NCBI GenBank assembly: GCA_016219425.1
Contig: JACRNB010000001.1
Span: forward strand, 124,001 to 188,000
Direction: 5' to 3'
From: Betaproteobacteria bacterium
Lineage (GTDB): Bacteria > Pseudomonadota > Gammaproteobacteria > Burkholderiales > Thiobacillaceae
DNA: 64,000 bases
The stretch's first letter is position 1. Each line of letters starts with the position of its first letter. The translations under genes and the position numbers were made by a program. Shown here piece by piece: positions 19,283 to 28,220 of this stretch. The notes under the pieces are model-generated. The model was not told the origin of the DNA. It worked only from the letters and a program-made list of their open reading frames with translations, and did no database searches.

Positions 19283-20437
19283 CTACTCCCGTTCGCGGCG
19301 CATGACCGGGCGTTTTTCCGCCGTCACCATCACCTGCATCCGGGTCTGTCCGCGCACCAGTTGCAACTGGGTCACCTTGCCGGGCGGCAGGGCGGCGATC
19401 AGGGTGAGCAGGGACGAGGAGTCGGCCACCTGTTTGCCCCCCACGCTGACCAGCACGTCGCCGGGATGGATGCCCGCCCGATCCGCCGGCCCGCCGCGCA
19501 GCACCCCCGCAATCAGCGCCCCTTCGGTGCCGGGCAGCCCGAAGGATTCAGCGATCTCCGGGGTGATGTCCTGCACCTCGATGCCGACCCATCCGCGCGT
19601 GACCGAGCCATGGGCGATGATCTGCTCCATCACCTGTTTGACGATGGAGGCCGGGATGGCGAAGCCGATGCCCAGGTTGCCGCCGGAGCGGGAGTAGATC
19701 GCCGTGTTCACCCCCACCAGATTCCCCGCCGCATCCACCAGCGCGCCGCCGGAGTTGCCCGGATTGATGGCGGCGTCGGTCTGGATGTAGTTCTCGAAGG
19801 TGTTGATGCCGAGATGGCTGCGCCCCAGGGCGGAGACGATGCCCATGGTGACGGTCTGCCCCACTCCGAAAGGATTGCCGATGGCCAGGACCACGTCGCC
19901 TACCCGCAGTTCTTCGGTCTTGGCAAAGGTGATGGCGGGGAGCTTGGAACGCTTCACCTTGAGGACGGCCAGATCCGTGTCCGGGTCGGTGCCGACCACT
20001 TCCGCCTCCAGAGCCTTGCCGTCCGCCAGGGAAACCTGGATTTCATCGGCGGCCTCGATGACGTGATGATTGGTCAGGATGTAGCCATCGCCGCTCACGA
20101 TCACCCCGGACCCCAGATTGGTGACCCGTTGCGTATCCTGGCGCTGGCGCTGACCGAAGAAGCGTCGAAAAAGCGGGTCGTTCATGAGCGGGTTGCTGGG
20201 CGTCCGCACCTGCTTGCTGGTGAAGACGTTGACGACGGACGGGCGCGAGCGCGCGGCGGCGTCCGCCACGCTCGCGATCGAACGAGCGCCGCCCGCCCCG
20301 GTGACTTCCTGTATGGTGATGGCCCCGCGAGGGAAGGGGAGCAACCCCGGGATGAGCCGATCCAGGGCCAGCAGGGCGGCGCCCAGAACGACCAGAGCGG
20401 CAACGCATTGAGCGAAGATCAGCCAGATTTTGCGCAT
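19283..20437 (-). CDS. Membrane-anchored HtrA-type serine protease (DegS/DegQ-like)
   Basis: 384 residues: one N-terminal membrane anchor (about 5-27), trypsin-like domain with catalytic H125 (TNHHVI), D155 (DPDTDLAV) and S229 (NPGNSGGAL), then a single PDZ domain (about 280-370). Length, anchor and single PDZ resemble DegS, which begins the sigma-E stress cascade, or a short DegQ. It is divergent from petA, with a 205-base gap shared by both promoters. HtrA next to petABC is common in proteobacteria. Confidence 0.92.
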   Translation of the reverse strand: MRKIWLIFAQCVAALVVLGAALLALDRLIPGLLPFPRGAITIQEVTGAGGARSIASVADAAARSRPSVVNVFTSKQVRTPSNPLMNDPLFRRFFGQRQRQDTQRVTNLGSGVIVSGDGYILTNHHVIEAADEIQVSLADGKALEAEVVGTDPDTDLAVLKVKRSKLPAITFAKTEELRVGDVVLAIGNPFGVGQTVTMGIVSALGRSHLGINTFENYIQTDAAINPGNSGGALVDAAGNLVGVNTAIYSRSGGNLGIGFAIPASIVKQVMEQIIAHGSVTRGWVGIEVQDITPEIAESFGLPGTEGALIAGVLRGGPADRAGIHPGDVLVSVGGKQVADSSSLLTLIAALPPGKVTQLQLVRGQTRMQVMVTAEKRPVMRRERE

Positions 20438-20499
20438 CGGATTCCGGGAAATATTCGGAGAAATTCGGTCCTGGATATTCTATCTGGGCATTGCCGCTT

Positions 20500-20527
20500 T
20501 TAACTTGCCGCCTGCTTTCTGTAAAAT
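20500..20527 (+). promoter_or_regulatory. Possible sigma-70 promoter of petABC
   Basis: A -10-like TAAAAT lies at 20522-20527 with a weak -35 (TTAACT) 16 bases upstream, in the 205-base gap between the protease gene and petA, locally richer in A/T. About 115 bases of leader would precede the petA ATG. This is only a motif match. Confidence 0.3.
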
Positions 20528-20642
20528 GCCCCGCTTTGTAAGGGGTCTTAGGTCGCGTGCGGCCAAAAAATCCACAAGTGCGACGGGCGCTCCTGCACGG
20601 GGAGCCCGCCAAATCAGCCAATCCTTGAAGCGGGATCAAGCA

Positions 20643-21239
20643 ATGAGCGAGATGAGCGTAGATAACTCCAAGCGCCGGTTTCTGGTGACCATGAGCACGG
20701 CATTGGGCGGTGTGGCCGTGCTCGGGAGCACAGTGCCTTTCGTGGCGAGCATGTTGCCCAGCGCGCGTGCCAAGGCCGCCGGTGCCCCGGTGGAAGTGGA
20801 CCTCTCCAAGGTCGAGCCCGGCATGCTGCTGACCGCCGAATGGCGCGGCAAACCGGTCTGGATCGTGAACCGCACCAAGGAAATGCTGGATCAGCTTGCC
20901 AAGAACGACGACAAGCTGACCGACGCAGCCTCCGAGAATGCCGGCCAGCAGCCCGAGTACTGCAAGAACCCGACCCGCTCGATCAAGCCCCAATATCTGA
21001 TCGCCGTCGGCATCTGCACCCACCTCGGCTGCTCGCCCACCTACCGCAAGGAAGTGGCGCCGGCTGATCTTGGTCCGGACTGGAATGGCGGTTTCTACTG
21101 CCCCTGTCACGGTTCCCGCTTTGACCTGGCGGCACGGGTGTTCAACGGTTCGCCCGCGCCGACCAACCTGGTGATTCCGCCCCATAAGTACCTGAGTGAC
21201 GCTCGGGTGCTGATCGGCGAAGACCAGGCCGCCGCCTGA
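20643..21239 (+). CDS. petA: Ubiquinol-cytochrome c reductase Rieske iron-sulfur subunit
   Basis: 198 residues from ATG 20643; the longer upstream reading has no family resemblance. The N-terminus carries a twin-arginine signal anchor (SKRRFLVT followed by a hydrophobic helix). The 2Fe-2S cluster ligands are C125/H127 and C153/H156 in CTHLGC and CPCHGS, with C130 and C155 forming the usual disulfide. The protein sits on the periplasmic face of the bc1 complex and passes electrons from quinol to cytochrome c1. It is first of petABC. Confidence 0.97.
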   Translation: MSEMSVDNSKRRFLVTMSTALGGVAVLGSTVPFVASMLPSARAKAAGAPVEVDLSKVEPGMLLTAEWRGKPVWIVNRTKEMLDQLAKNDDKLTDAASENAGQQPEYCKNPTRSIKPQYLIAVGICTHLGCSPTYRKEVAPADLGPDWNGGFYCPCHGSRFDLAARVFNGSPAPTNLVIPPHKYLSDARVLIGEDQAAA

Positions 21240-21259
21240 TTTCCTGGGGAGACTACACG

Positions 21260-22486
21260 ATGCAAAAGCTGCTTACCTGGGTGGACGAGCGTTTCCCGCT
21301 CACCGCCACCTACAAGGCCCATCTGGCCGAGTACTACGCCCCGAAGAACTTTAACTTCTGGTACTTCTTCGGTTCCCTTGCCCTGCTGGTCCTGGTGCTC
21401 CAGATCGTCACCGGCATCTTCCTCACCATCCACTACAAGCCTGATGCGGCGATGGCCTTCGCCTCCGTCGAATACATCATGCGCGACGTGGACTGGGGCT
21501 GGTTGATGCGCTACCTGCACTCCACCGGCGCCTCCGCCTTCTTCATCGTGGTCTATCTGCACATGTTCCGCGGTCTGATCTACGGCTCGCACCGACAGCC
21601 GCGTGAACTGCTCTGGATCTTCGGCGTGCTGATCTATCTGGTGCTGATGGGCGAGGCCTTCTTCGGTTACCTCCTGCCCTGGGGCCAGATGTCCTACTGG
21701 GGCGCGCAGGTGATCGTGAACCTGTTCGCCGCCGTGCCCTTCATCGGCGAAGACCTGTCCCTGTGGATTCGCGGCGACTATGTCGTGTCCGACGCCACCC
21801 TCAACCGCTTCTTCGCCTTCCACGTCATCGCCTTCCCGCTGGTGCTGCTGGGCCTGGTGGCGGCGCACTTGGTGGCCCTGCACGAGGTTGGCTCCAACAA
21901 CCCGGACGGCATCGAGATCAAGAAGCTCAAGGGCGCGGACGGCCATCCTCTGGACGGCATCCCCTTCCACCCGTATTACACGGTGAAGGACGTGCTGGGC
22001 GTGGTGGTGTTCCTCATCGTCTTCTGCGCCATCCTGTTCTTCGCGCCGGAGATGGGGGGCTACTTCATTGAAGCCAACAACTTCATCCCCGCCGATCCGT
22101 ACAAGACCCCCGAGCACATCGCCCCGGTCTGGTACTTCACCCCTTACTACGCCATCCTGCGCGCGGTGCCGCCGATGTTCGGTTCCCAGTTCCCCGGCGT
22201 GGCCGCCATGGGCATTGCGGTCCTGATCTTCTTTGCGCTGCCCTGGCTGGACAAGTCGCCGGTGAAGTCGGTGCGCTACCGCGGCCCCAAGTTCAAGATC
22301 GCCCTGGCCGTGTTTGTGGTGTCCTTCATCGCCCTGGGCATCCTCGGCGTGCTGCCGGTGACCCCGCTCTACACCTGGCTGTCCCGCCTGTTCTCGGTGG
22401 GCTTCTTCGCCTTCTTCTTCCTCATGCCCTGGTACACCAGGAATGACACTTACAAGGCCGTACCGGAAAGGGTGACCGACAAATGA
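21260..22486 (+). CDS. petB: Cytochrome b of the bc1 complex
   Basis: 408 residues with about eight membrane helices, the paired histidines of the two b haems (HSTGASAFF.. and HVIAFPLVLLG.. regions) and the Qo-site signature as PVWY (289-292) rather than PEWY, a variant known in beta- and gammaproteobacteria. A GGGGAG ribosome site precedes the ATG. The stop overlaps petC by 4 bases. It is the quinol-oxidising and quinone-reducing core of complex III. Confidence 0.97.
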   Translation: MQKLLTWVDERFPLTATYKAHLAEYYAPKNFNFWYFFGSLALLVLVLQIVTGIFLTIHYKPDAAMAFASVEYIMRDVDWGWLMRYLHSTGASAFFIVVYLHMFRGLIYGSHRQPRELLWIFGVLIYLVLMGEAFFGYLLPWGQMSYWGAQVIVNLFAAVPFIGEDLSLWIRGDYVVSDATLNRFFAFHVIAFPLVLLGLVAAHLVALHEVGSNNPDGIEIKKLKGADGHPLDGIPFHPYYTVKDVLGVVVFLIVFCAILFFAPEMGGYFIEANNFIPADPYKTPEHIAPVWYFTPYYAILRAVPPMFGSQFPGVAAMGIAVLIFFALPWLDKSPVKSVRYRGPKFKIALAVFVVSFIALGILGVLPVTPLYTWLSRLFSVGFFAFFFLMPWYTRNDTYKAVPERVTDK

Positions 22487-23211
22487 AAAAGTATCTTTTT
22501 CTGCTCCTGGCGTTCCCTTGCGTCGCCTTCGCCTCCGCCTCCGTCCACCTGGACAAGGCCCCGGTCAACGTCAATGACAAGGAATCCCTGCAACGCGGTG
22601 CGGCGGTGTTCGTCAACTACTGCCTCAACTGCCACAGCGCCAACTACATGCGCTACAACCGCATGGAAGACCTGGGGCTTTCCGAGCAGCAGATCAAGGA
22701 CAGCCTCCTGTATGCCGCCGACAAGCCGGGCGAGTTGATGACCATCTCCATGCGCCCGAAGGACGCCAAGGAATGGTTTGGCGCAGCGCCCCCCGACCTG
22801 ACCGTGATCACCCGCTCGCGCGGCGCAGACTGGGTCTATACCTATCTGCGCAGTTTCTACCGCGACGCGACCCGTCCTACCGGCTGGAACAACGTCGTGT
22901 TCGACAAGGTAGGCATGCCCCATGTGATGCAGGAACTGCAAGGTCATCTGGGGGCCGTGCACCGCACCGAAAAGGACGCCGAGGGCAAGGAGCACCATGT
23001 CCTCGACCGTCTGGAACTGGTGAAGCCCGGCAAGATTACCCAGGCCGAGTACGACGCATTGGTCGGCGACCTGGTGAACTACCTGAACTGGATGGGCGAG
23101 CCCAGCCAGGGACAGCGCAAGACCATCGGTCTGCTTGTGATCCTCTTCCTGGGTCTGTTTTACATCGCTGCCTTCTACCTGAAGCGCGAATTCTGGAAGG
23201 ACGTGCATTAA
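22483..23211 (+). CDS. petC: Cytochrome c1
   Basis: 242 residues: signal peptide (KKYLFLLLAFPCVAFA), haem c site C47-C50-H51 (CLNCH), axial methionine probably in the GMPHVM segment, and one C-terminal membrane anchor (TIGLLVILFLGLFYIAAFYL) followed by basic residues. It is exported and gets haem attached in the periplasm. ATGA overlap with petB. sspA follows after 17 bases, so petABC and sspAB may be co-transcribed. Confidence 0.97.
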   Translation: MKKYLFLLLAFPCVAFASASVHLDKAPVNVNDKESLQRGAAVFVNYCLNCHSANYMRYNRMEDLGLSEQQIKDSLLYAADKPGELMTISMRPKDAKEWFGAAPPDLTVITRSRGADWVYTYLRSFYRDATRPTGWNNVVFDKVGMPHVMQELQGHLGAVHRTEKDAEGKEHHVLDRLELVKPGKITQAEYDALVGDLVNYLNWMGEPSQGQRKTIGLLVILFLGLFYIAAFYLKREFWKDVH

Positions 23212-23228
23212 GCACGAGACAACATTTC

Positions 23229-23828
23229 ATGATGATTCTGTATTCCGGCACTGCGTGCCCGTTCAGCCAACGTTGCCGCATCGTGCTTTACGAAAAGGGC
23301 ATGGATTTCGAGATCAAGGACATTGATCTGCACGACAAGCCTGAAGAGATCGCCGCCATGAATCCCTATGGACGGGTGCCTGTGCTGGTGGAACGGGATC
23401 TCACGCTGTACGAGTCCAACATCATCAACGAGTACATCGACGAGCGTTTCCCCCACCCCCAGCTCATGCCTGCCGACCCGGTCATGCGTGCGCGGGCGCG
23501 TCTGTTCCTGTTCAACATGGAGCATGACCTGTTCTCGTACATCCATGACCTGGAAAAAGGTACGCCCAAGGCGGCGGAAAAGGCGCGGGGCGTGGTGCGG
23601 GACAACCTGACCCAGATCGCCCCCATCTTTGCCAAGCAGAAATACATGCTGGGGGATGACTACTCCATGCTGGACGTCGCCGTGGCGCCGCTCCTGTGGC
23701 GTCTGGAGCATTACGGCATCCAGTTGCCCAAGCAGGGCATGCCGGTTCTCAAGTACGCCGAGCGGCTGTTCTCGCGCCCGGCCTACATCGAGGCTCTCAC
23801 CCCCGTAGAAAAGGCCATGCGCAAGTGA
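23229..23828 (+). CDS. sspA: Stringent starvation protein A (GST-fold RNA polymerase-associated)
   Basis: 199 residues: thioredoxin-like N-terminal half (LYSGTACPFSQRCRIVLYEKG, then NPYGRVPVLVE and YESNIINEYI) and a helical GST C-terminal half (MLGDDYSMLDVAVAPLLWRL). SspA in E. coli binds RNA polymerase and helps acid/stationary-phase survival. It follows petC directly and overlaps sspB (GTGA), the familiar petABC-sspAB order of this class. Confidence 0.95.
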   Translation: MMILYSGTACPFSQRCRIVLYEKGMDFEIKDIDLHDKPEEIAAMNPYGRVPVLVERDLTLYESNIINEYIDERFPHPQLMPADPVMRARARLFLFNMEHDLFSYIHDLEKGTPKAAEKARGVVRDNLTQIAPIFAKQKYMLGDDYSMLDVAVAPLLWRLEHYGIQLPKQGMPVLKYAERLFSRPAYIEALTPVEKAMRK

Positions 23829-24247
23829 GCGGCCTCCCGCAGCAGCCATACTTCCTGCGGGCGCTGTACGAGTGGTGCGTGGACAGCGGCTACACCCCCT
23901 ATGCCACGGTCAAGGTGGATAGCCGCACGCGCGTACCCAAGGGGTTCGTCAAGGATGGTCAGATCGTCCTCAACATCGGCCCCAACGCCGTGCGTAACCT
24001 GCACATGGACAACGACTGGCTCACGTTCTCCGCCCGGTTTGGCGGCATGGCGCAGAACATTGAGGTGCCGGTAGGCAACGTCACCGCCATTTATGCCCAG
24101 GAAACCGGGGAAGGCATGGGCTTTGGCGACGGCGAAACCGCTCAGCCCGCATCCGATGCCGCGACGGTATCGGATGCCGATGCCACCCTTTCCGACGGAC
24201 CCTCGCAGCCGCCCAAGGGCAAACCGCAGCTGCGGGTTGTCAAATAG
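23825..24247 (+). CDS. sspB: ClpXP adaptor SspB
   Basis: 140 residues from GTG 23825, which overlaps the sspA stop. The folded part (PYFLRALYEWCVDSGYTPY, VLNIGPNAVRNLHMDND, FSARFGG, VPVGNVTAIYAQETGEGMGF) matches the ssrA-tag-binding domain. A flexible linker of about 45 residues follows, and a C-terminal PQLRVVK tail matches the ClpX-docking motif of SspB. It delivers ssrA-tagged proteins to ClpXP. Confidence 0.95.
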   Translation: MSGLPQQPYFLRALYEWCVDSGYTPYATVKVDSRTRVPKGFVKDGQIVLNIGPNAVRNLHMDNDWLTFSARFGGMAQNIEVPVGNVTAIYAQETGEGMGFGDGETAQPASDAATVSDADATLSDGPSQPPKGKPQLRVVK

Positions 24248-24264
24248 GCCGGTTTTCACCGGCC
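24247..24264 (+). terminator. Hairpin after sspB
   Basis: A perfect 7-bp stem (GGCCGGT / ACCGGCC) with a 4-base loop begins on the last base of the sspB stop and ends 25 bases before the tRNA gene. No T-run follows, so it could be a terminator or a processing structure. Confidence 0.35.
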
Positions 24265-24289
24265 CGGCAGGTAGAACGCCGGGCCTCAT

Positions 24290-24365
24290 GCCCTTGTAGC
24301 TCAGCCGGTAGAGCAGCGGTTTTGTAAACCGAAGGTCGCGGGTTCGATTCCTGCCGGGGGCACCA
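24290..24365 (+). tRNA. tRNA-Thr (anticodon UGU)
   Basis: 76 bases including an encoded CCA end. The acceptor stem pairs GCCCTTG with CGGGGGC (two G-U type pairs). The D-arm has TAGCTCAGCCGGTAGAGCA. The anticodon loop TTTGTAA gives anticodon TGT at 24323-24325, and the T-arm has GGTTCGATTC. It reads ACA and other ACN threonine codons. It is not visibly used as an integration site. Confidence 0.97.
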
Positions 24366-24455
24366 CCGAATACCCTCTCCGGGGCATCCAGGCGGGCGCG
24401 TTCGCCATCCGGCGGCGCATGTAGAATCCGCCCACTCCAGGCCGCCCCGAAAATC

Positions 24456-24863
24456 ATGATCCCCTTGTTCATCGTCGCCCACGGCAATCTGGGCGAAAGC
24501 CTCATACAGTGCGCTGCACATGTCCTTGGCAAGGCCCCGGACGCCCTGGAAAGCATCAACCTCTCCGCTTCGGACGACCCCAACGAGATGCTGGACATGG
24601 CCCAGGCCACCCTGGACAAGACCGACAGCCCGAACGGCATCCTCCTGCTGACCGACATCTACGGCGCCACCCCCTGCAATACCGTATGCCGCCTGCTGGA
24701 GCCGGGCCGGATCGAGGCCGTCGCCGGAGTGAACCTGCCCATGCTGCTGAAGGTGCTGACCTACCGCAACCTGCCCCTGGCCGAGTTGAAGGTCAAGGCT
24801 GTGGAAGGCGGGGTGGGAGGGGTGGTCGGCGTGGATATGGAGCGCGGTTGTGCCTGCTCGTGA
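24456..24863 (+). CDS. PTS EIIA component, mannose family
   Basis: 135 residues. The phosphorylated histidine is H9 in LFIVAHGNLGESL, and the GILLLTDIYGATPCN segment is typical of the EIIA-Man fold. It has no EIIB or EIIC partner in the window and is followed, with a 14-base overlap, by HPr and EI. In betaproteobacteria such a set serves regulation rather than sugar uptake (family knowledge). The substrate of regulation is unknown. Confidence 0.93.
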   Translation: MIPLFIVAHGNLGESLIQCAAHVLGKAPDALESINLSASDDPNEMLDMAQATLDKTDSPNGILLLTDIYGATPCNTVCRLLEPGRIEAVAGVNLPMLLKVLTYRNLPLAELKVKAVEGGVGGVVGVDMERGCACS

Positions 24864-25119
24864 CATCGAAATCGTCAACAAGCTGGGCCTGCATGCCCGC
24901 GCCTCGGCCAAGCTGACCCAGACCGCGGGCCAGTTTCAGTCTCAGGTCTGGCTCTCCCGCAATGGTCGCCGCGTCAACGGCAAGAGCATCATGGGGGTGA
25001 TGATGCTGGCCGCTGCCAAGGGCGCCACCATCGGCCTGGAGACTGACGGGCCGGACGCCGACCAGGCCATGGCCGCCCTCACCGCCCTGATCGAAGACCG
25101 CTTCGGAGAGGGGGAATGA
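24850..25119 (+). CDS. HPr phosphocarrier protein
   Basis: 89 residues starting at GTG 24850, which overlaps the end of the EIIA gene. The active histidine is H15 (NKLGLHARASAK) and the regulatory serine S46 (NGKSIMGVMML) is present. It shuttles phosphate from EI to EIIA. ATGA overlap with the EI gene. HPr kinase is not in the window, so serine control cannot be judged. Confidence 0.95.
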   Translation: MPARDIEIVNKLGLHARASAKLTQTAGQFQSQVWLSRNGRRVNGKSIMGVMMLAAAKGATIGLETDGPDADQAMAALTALIEDRFGEGE

Positions 25120-26840
25120 GCCTCTCCCTCCACGGCATCGGCGTCTCCGGCGGTTATGCCATTGGTCGCGCCCAGCTCTACTCCCACCATCGCCTGGAAG
25201 CGCCCCACTACGAACTCAGTCCCGAGTATGTGGCTGCGGAAATTGCCCGCTTCGACGCCGCCGTAGTCACCGTGCGGCAGGAACTGATCGACCTTCAGAC
25301 CCACATTCCCGAAGGCGCGCCGCCGGAGATGGCCGCATTCCTGGACGTGCACATCCTGATCCTGTCCGACTCCATGCTGGCGGAAGCGCCCAAGCAGCGC
25401 ATGCGCCGTGAAGGCTGCAACGCCGAATGGGCGCTGGCGCAGCAGACCGAGGCCCTGGTGGCCCAGTTCGAGGCGATCGAGGACGACTACCTGCGCGAAC
25501 GGCAGCAGGACGTGCGCCAGGTGGCGGAAAAGGTGCTCAAGGAGTTGATGGGCCACCCCGGCCACGCCCCCATGAAGGCGGCGGCGGAGGGGGAAAGCAT
25601 CCTGGTGGCGCACGACCTGTCGCCCTCCGACATGGTCCTGTTCAAGCGCCACAACTACGCCGGTTTCATTACTGACCTGGGCGGCGCCACCTCGCACACC
25701 GCCATCCTCGCGCGCAGCCTCAACCTACCCTCGGCGATGGCGCTGCACAACGCGCGCGCCCTGATCCAGGAAGGCGACTGGCTCATCGTGGACGGCGTCG
25801 CCGGGGTCGTGATCATTGATCCCGACAACACGGTTCTGGATGAATACCGCCTGCGCCGCAACCAGTGGCGTCTGGAACAGAAAAAGCTGAGGCGTCTGAA
25901 GACCAGCCCCTCCACCACTCTGGACGGGGTGGAGATCGAGCTGATGGCCAACATCGACCTGCCCTCGGACGTCGCCCAGGCCCTGGAAGAAAACGTCGCC
26001 GGCATCGGCCTGTTTCGCAGCGAATTCCTGTTCCTCAACCGCGACACCCTGCCCTCGGAAGAGGAGCAGTTCGAGGGCTACCGCCACGTCGCGCAGGAGA
26101 TGAAGGGCCGCCCGGTGGTGATCCGCACCCTTGACGTGGGTGCGGACAAATCCGTGCCCTGGCTTGAAGCGCAGAGCGACAACCCCGCCCTGGGGCTGCG
26201 CGCCATCCGCCTGTGTCTGGCCGAGCCGCACATCTTCCTGACCCAGTTGCGCGCCATCCTGCGCGCCAGCGCCTACGGCAAGGTGCGCATCCTGCTGCCC
26301 ATGCTCGCCAGCCTGACCGAGCTGGATCAGGCCCTGACCCTGATCGGCGCGGCCAAGGGCGTCCTGCGCGCCCAGGACATCCCCTTCGATGAAGGCATCC
26401 AGGTTGGCGGCATGATCGAGGTGCCAGCCGCCGCCCTGGCCTGCGAGTGGTTTGCCAAGCGGCTGGATTTTCTCTCTCTCGGCACCAACGACCTGATCCA
26501 GTACACCCTCGCCATCGACCGCACCGACGACGCCGTGGCGCACCTCTACGACCCCCTGCATCCCGCCGTGCTGGGCCTGATCGACCACACCATGAAGGTG
26601 GGCAGAAAGCTGGGCAAATCGGTTTCCGTCTGCGGCGAGATGGCGGGAGACCCCCGTCTTACCCGCCTGCTGTTGGGCATGGGGCTCGCCAGCTTCTCCA
26701 TGCACCCGGCCCACATACTTTCGGTGAAGCAGCAGGTGCTGCACACCCACCTGGGCGAAACCGCCCCCCATGCCCGCAGACTGCTGCGAGCGGGCCGACC
26801 CGAACGCATCCTGGAAGTGCTGGAACGGATCAATCGCTGA
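25116..26840 (+). CDS. ptsI: PTS enzyme I (phosphoenolpyruvate-protein phosphotransferase)
   Basis: 574 residues, standard length. The phosphohistidine lies in the TDLGGATSHTAILARSL segment. PEP-binding barrel motifs include GIGLFRSEFLF and the LSLGTNDLIQYTLAIDRTDD signature; a C-terminal cysteine region (SVCGEMAGD) is present. It starts the phosphate chain EI-HPr-EIIA from PEP. A diguanylate cyclase gene starts 22 bases after its stop with its own GGAAGGAAG site. Confidence 0.95.
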   Translation: MSLSLHGIGVSGGYAIGRAQLYSHHRLEAPHYELSPEYVAAEIARFDAAVVTVRQELIDLQTHIPEGAPPEMAAFLDVHILILSDSMLAEAPKQRMRREGCNAEWALAQQTEALVAQFEAIEDDYLRERQQDVRQVAEKVLKELMGHPGHAPMKAAAEGESILVAHDLSPSDMVLFKRHNYAGFITDLGGATSHTAILARSLNLPSAMALHNARALIQEGDWLIVDGVAGVVIIDPDNTVLDEYRLRRNQWRLEQKKLRRLKTSPSTTLDGVEIELMANIDLPSDVAQALEENVAGIGLFRSEFLFLNRDTLPSEEEQFEGYRHVAQEMKGRPVVIRTLDVGADKSVPWLEAQSDNPALGLRAIRLCLAEPHIFLTQLRAILRASAYGKVRILLPMLASLTELDQALTLIGAAKGVLRAQDIPFDEGIQVGGMIEVPAAALACEWFAKRLDFLSLGTNDLIQYTLAIDRTDDAVAHLYDPLHPAVLGLIDHTMKVGRKLGKSVSVCGEMAGDPRLTRLLLGMGLASFSMHPAHILSVKQQVLHTHLGETAPHARRLLRAGRPERILEVLERINR

Positions 26841-26862
26841 TCCAACCGCCGGAAGGAAGACC

Positions 26863-28140
26863 ATGCCCCCCGCAGACCCCGCCCAAATGTCCTCGTCTTC
26901 CAGCTATTACCAGTGGCCTGCGGATGCCTCCGACGCCTCGGACCTGACACGCCAGCTTGGCTATTACGGCTACCAGATCGAGGCCTTTGCCGATTTTGAC
27001 GACCTGCTGACGGCGAGCGAACGCCAGCCTCCCCAGGGGATGTTGTTGAGTTGCGAGGGCCTGGCGACGCTGACCGAGGCCGCCCGGACCCGGCTGCGCG
27101 AACTGGCGTCGGCCATCCCCCTGATCGGCATCTCGGACGATGGCGGCATCGCCGCCCGCCTGGCCGCCGTGCGCATGGGCTGCCGCGCCTACTTCACCCG
27201 CCCGTGCGACACCGCCTCCCTGCTCGACGCCCTGGACCGCATCGCCGCCGTGGAAGAGCGCGCCGTGGGGCGCATCCTCGTGATCGACGATTCCGCCGCC
27301 ATGGCCGGCCTGCACGCCGCCTACCTGAAAGACGCCGGCTTCCTGTGCGACATCGTCACCGACCCCTTCCGCGCGCTCGACGTGCTGGAGGAATCCCCCC
27401 CCGAACTGATCCTGCTCGACATGCACATGCCCGGCGCCAACGGCGAAGAGGTCGCCAAGGTGATCCGCCAGCAGGACCGCTACCTCTCCATCCCCATCGT
27501 CTTCCTTTCCGCAGAGCAGGACGTCTCGCGCCAGCGCGAGGCGATGAGCCTGGGCGGCGACGAATTCCTGGAAAAACCGATTCAGCCCGCGCACCTGATC
27601 TCGGCGGTGCGCAGCCGCATCGTGCGCTACCGCGCCCTGCGCTCGCGCATGGTGTGCGACAGCCTCACCGGCCTGCTCAACCATTCCACCTTCAAGGAGC
27701 GGCTGGAGGCGGAAGTGCGGCGTTCACGGCGGCGCGGCGGCGCGTTATCCATGGCCATCCTCGACATCGACCACTTCAAGCTGGTCAACGACACCTACGG
27801 TCACCCGGCGGGCGACCGTGTGATCAAGAGCCTGGCGCGCCTGTTGCGGCAACGCCTGCGCGGCAGCGAACTGGTCGCCCGCTATGGCGGCGAGGAATTC
27901 GCCGTGGGCCTGCCCGAGGCCCCGCTGGAAGACGCGATGCGCAAGCTCGACGAGATCCGCGAACGCTTCGCCGCGATCGAACACCACGCCGGGCAGCAGA
28001 CCTTCCGCGTCACCCTGTCCGCCGGGGTGGCCCAGAGCGGTGCGCAGGGGCAGGGCGATGTCCTGATCCAGGCCGCCGACGAGGCCCTGTACGAGGCCAA
28101 ACACGGCGGGCGCAACCAGGTGCGCGGTCGCGCCGGCTGA
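26863..28140 (+). CDS. Receiver-GGDEF diguanylate cyclase (PleD-like)
   Basis: 425 residues from ATG 26863 with GGAAGGAAG upstream. Residues about 20-125 look like a degenerate receiver without the acidic pocket. Residues about 130-255 form a full receiver (ILVIDDSAAM, LILLDMHMPG, LEKP). Residues about 265-420 are GGDEF with an intact GGEEF active site, so it should make cyclic-di-GMP. The product-inhibition site reads RGSE instead of RxxD, so feedback inhibition may be lost. Position after the PTS genes suggests co-expression; the partner kinase is not identified. Confidence 0.9.
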   Translation: MPPADPAQMSSSSSYYQWPADASDASDLTRQLGYYGYQIEAFADFDDLLTASERQPPQGMLLSCEGLATLTEAARTRLRELASAIPLIGISDDGGIAARLAAVRMGCRAYFTRPCDTASLLDALDRIAAVEERAVGRILVIDDSAAMAGLHAAYLKDAGFLCDIVTDPFRALDVLEESPPELILLDMHMPGANGEEVAKVIRQQDRYLSIPIVFLSAEQDVSRQREAMSLGGDEFLEKPIQPAHLISAVRSRIVRYRALRSRMVCDSLTGLLNHSTFKERLEAEVRRSRRRGGALSMAILDIDHFKLVNDTYGHPAGDRVIKSLARLLRQRLRGSELVARYGGEEFAVGLPEAPLEDAMRKLDEIRERFAAIEHHAGQQTFRVTLSAGVAQSGAQGQGDVLIQAADEALYEAKHGGRNQVRGRAG

Positions 28141-28152
28141 AGCGTTTTCCCG

Positions 28153-28217
28153 GTAGCGCCGGCATCCTTGCCGGCATGTTGTGCAAGCCAAAGAGCCGGC
28201 AAGGATGCCGGCGCTAC
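28153..28217. repeat. REPIN, family B (inverted pair of GTAG-headed REP hairpins)
   Basis: Each half reads GTAGC followed by GCCGGCA-TCCT-TGCCGGC, a 7-bp perfect hairpin; the halves are inverted around about 17 bases. It fills the 80-base gap between two convergent genes, ending 3 bases before the stop codon of the efflux adaptor. Its hairpin sequence differs from families A and C but has the same GTAG head and geometry. Confidence 0.8.
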
Positions 28218-28220
28218 CGT

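Noticed and set aside
20430-20642. N-terminal extension of the Rieske protein by 71 codons
   Set aside because: Family proteins start at the twin-arginine signal; the extension is not conserved-looking and covers the likely promoter.
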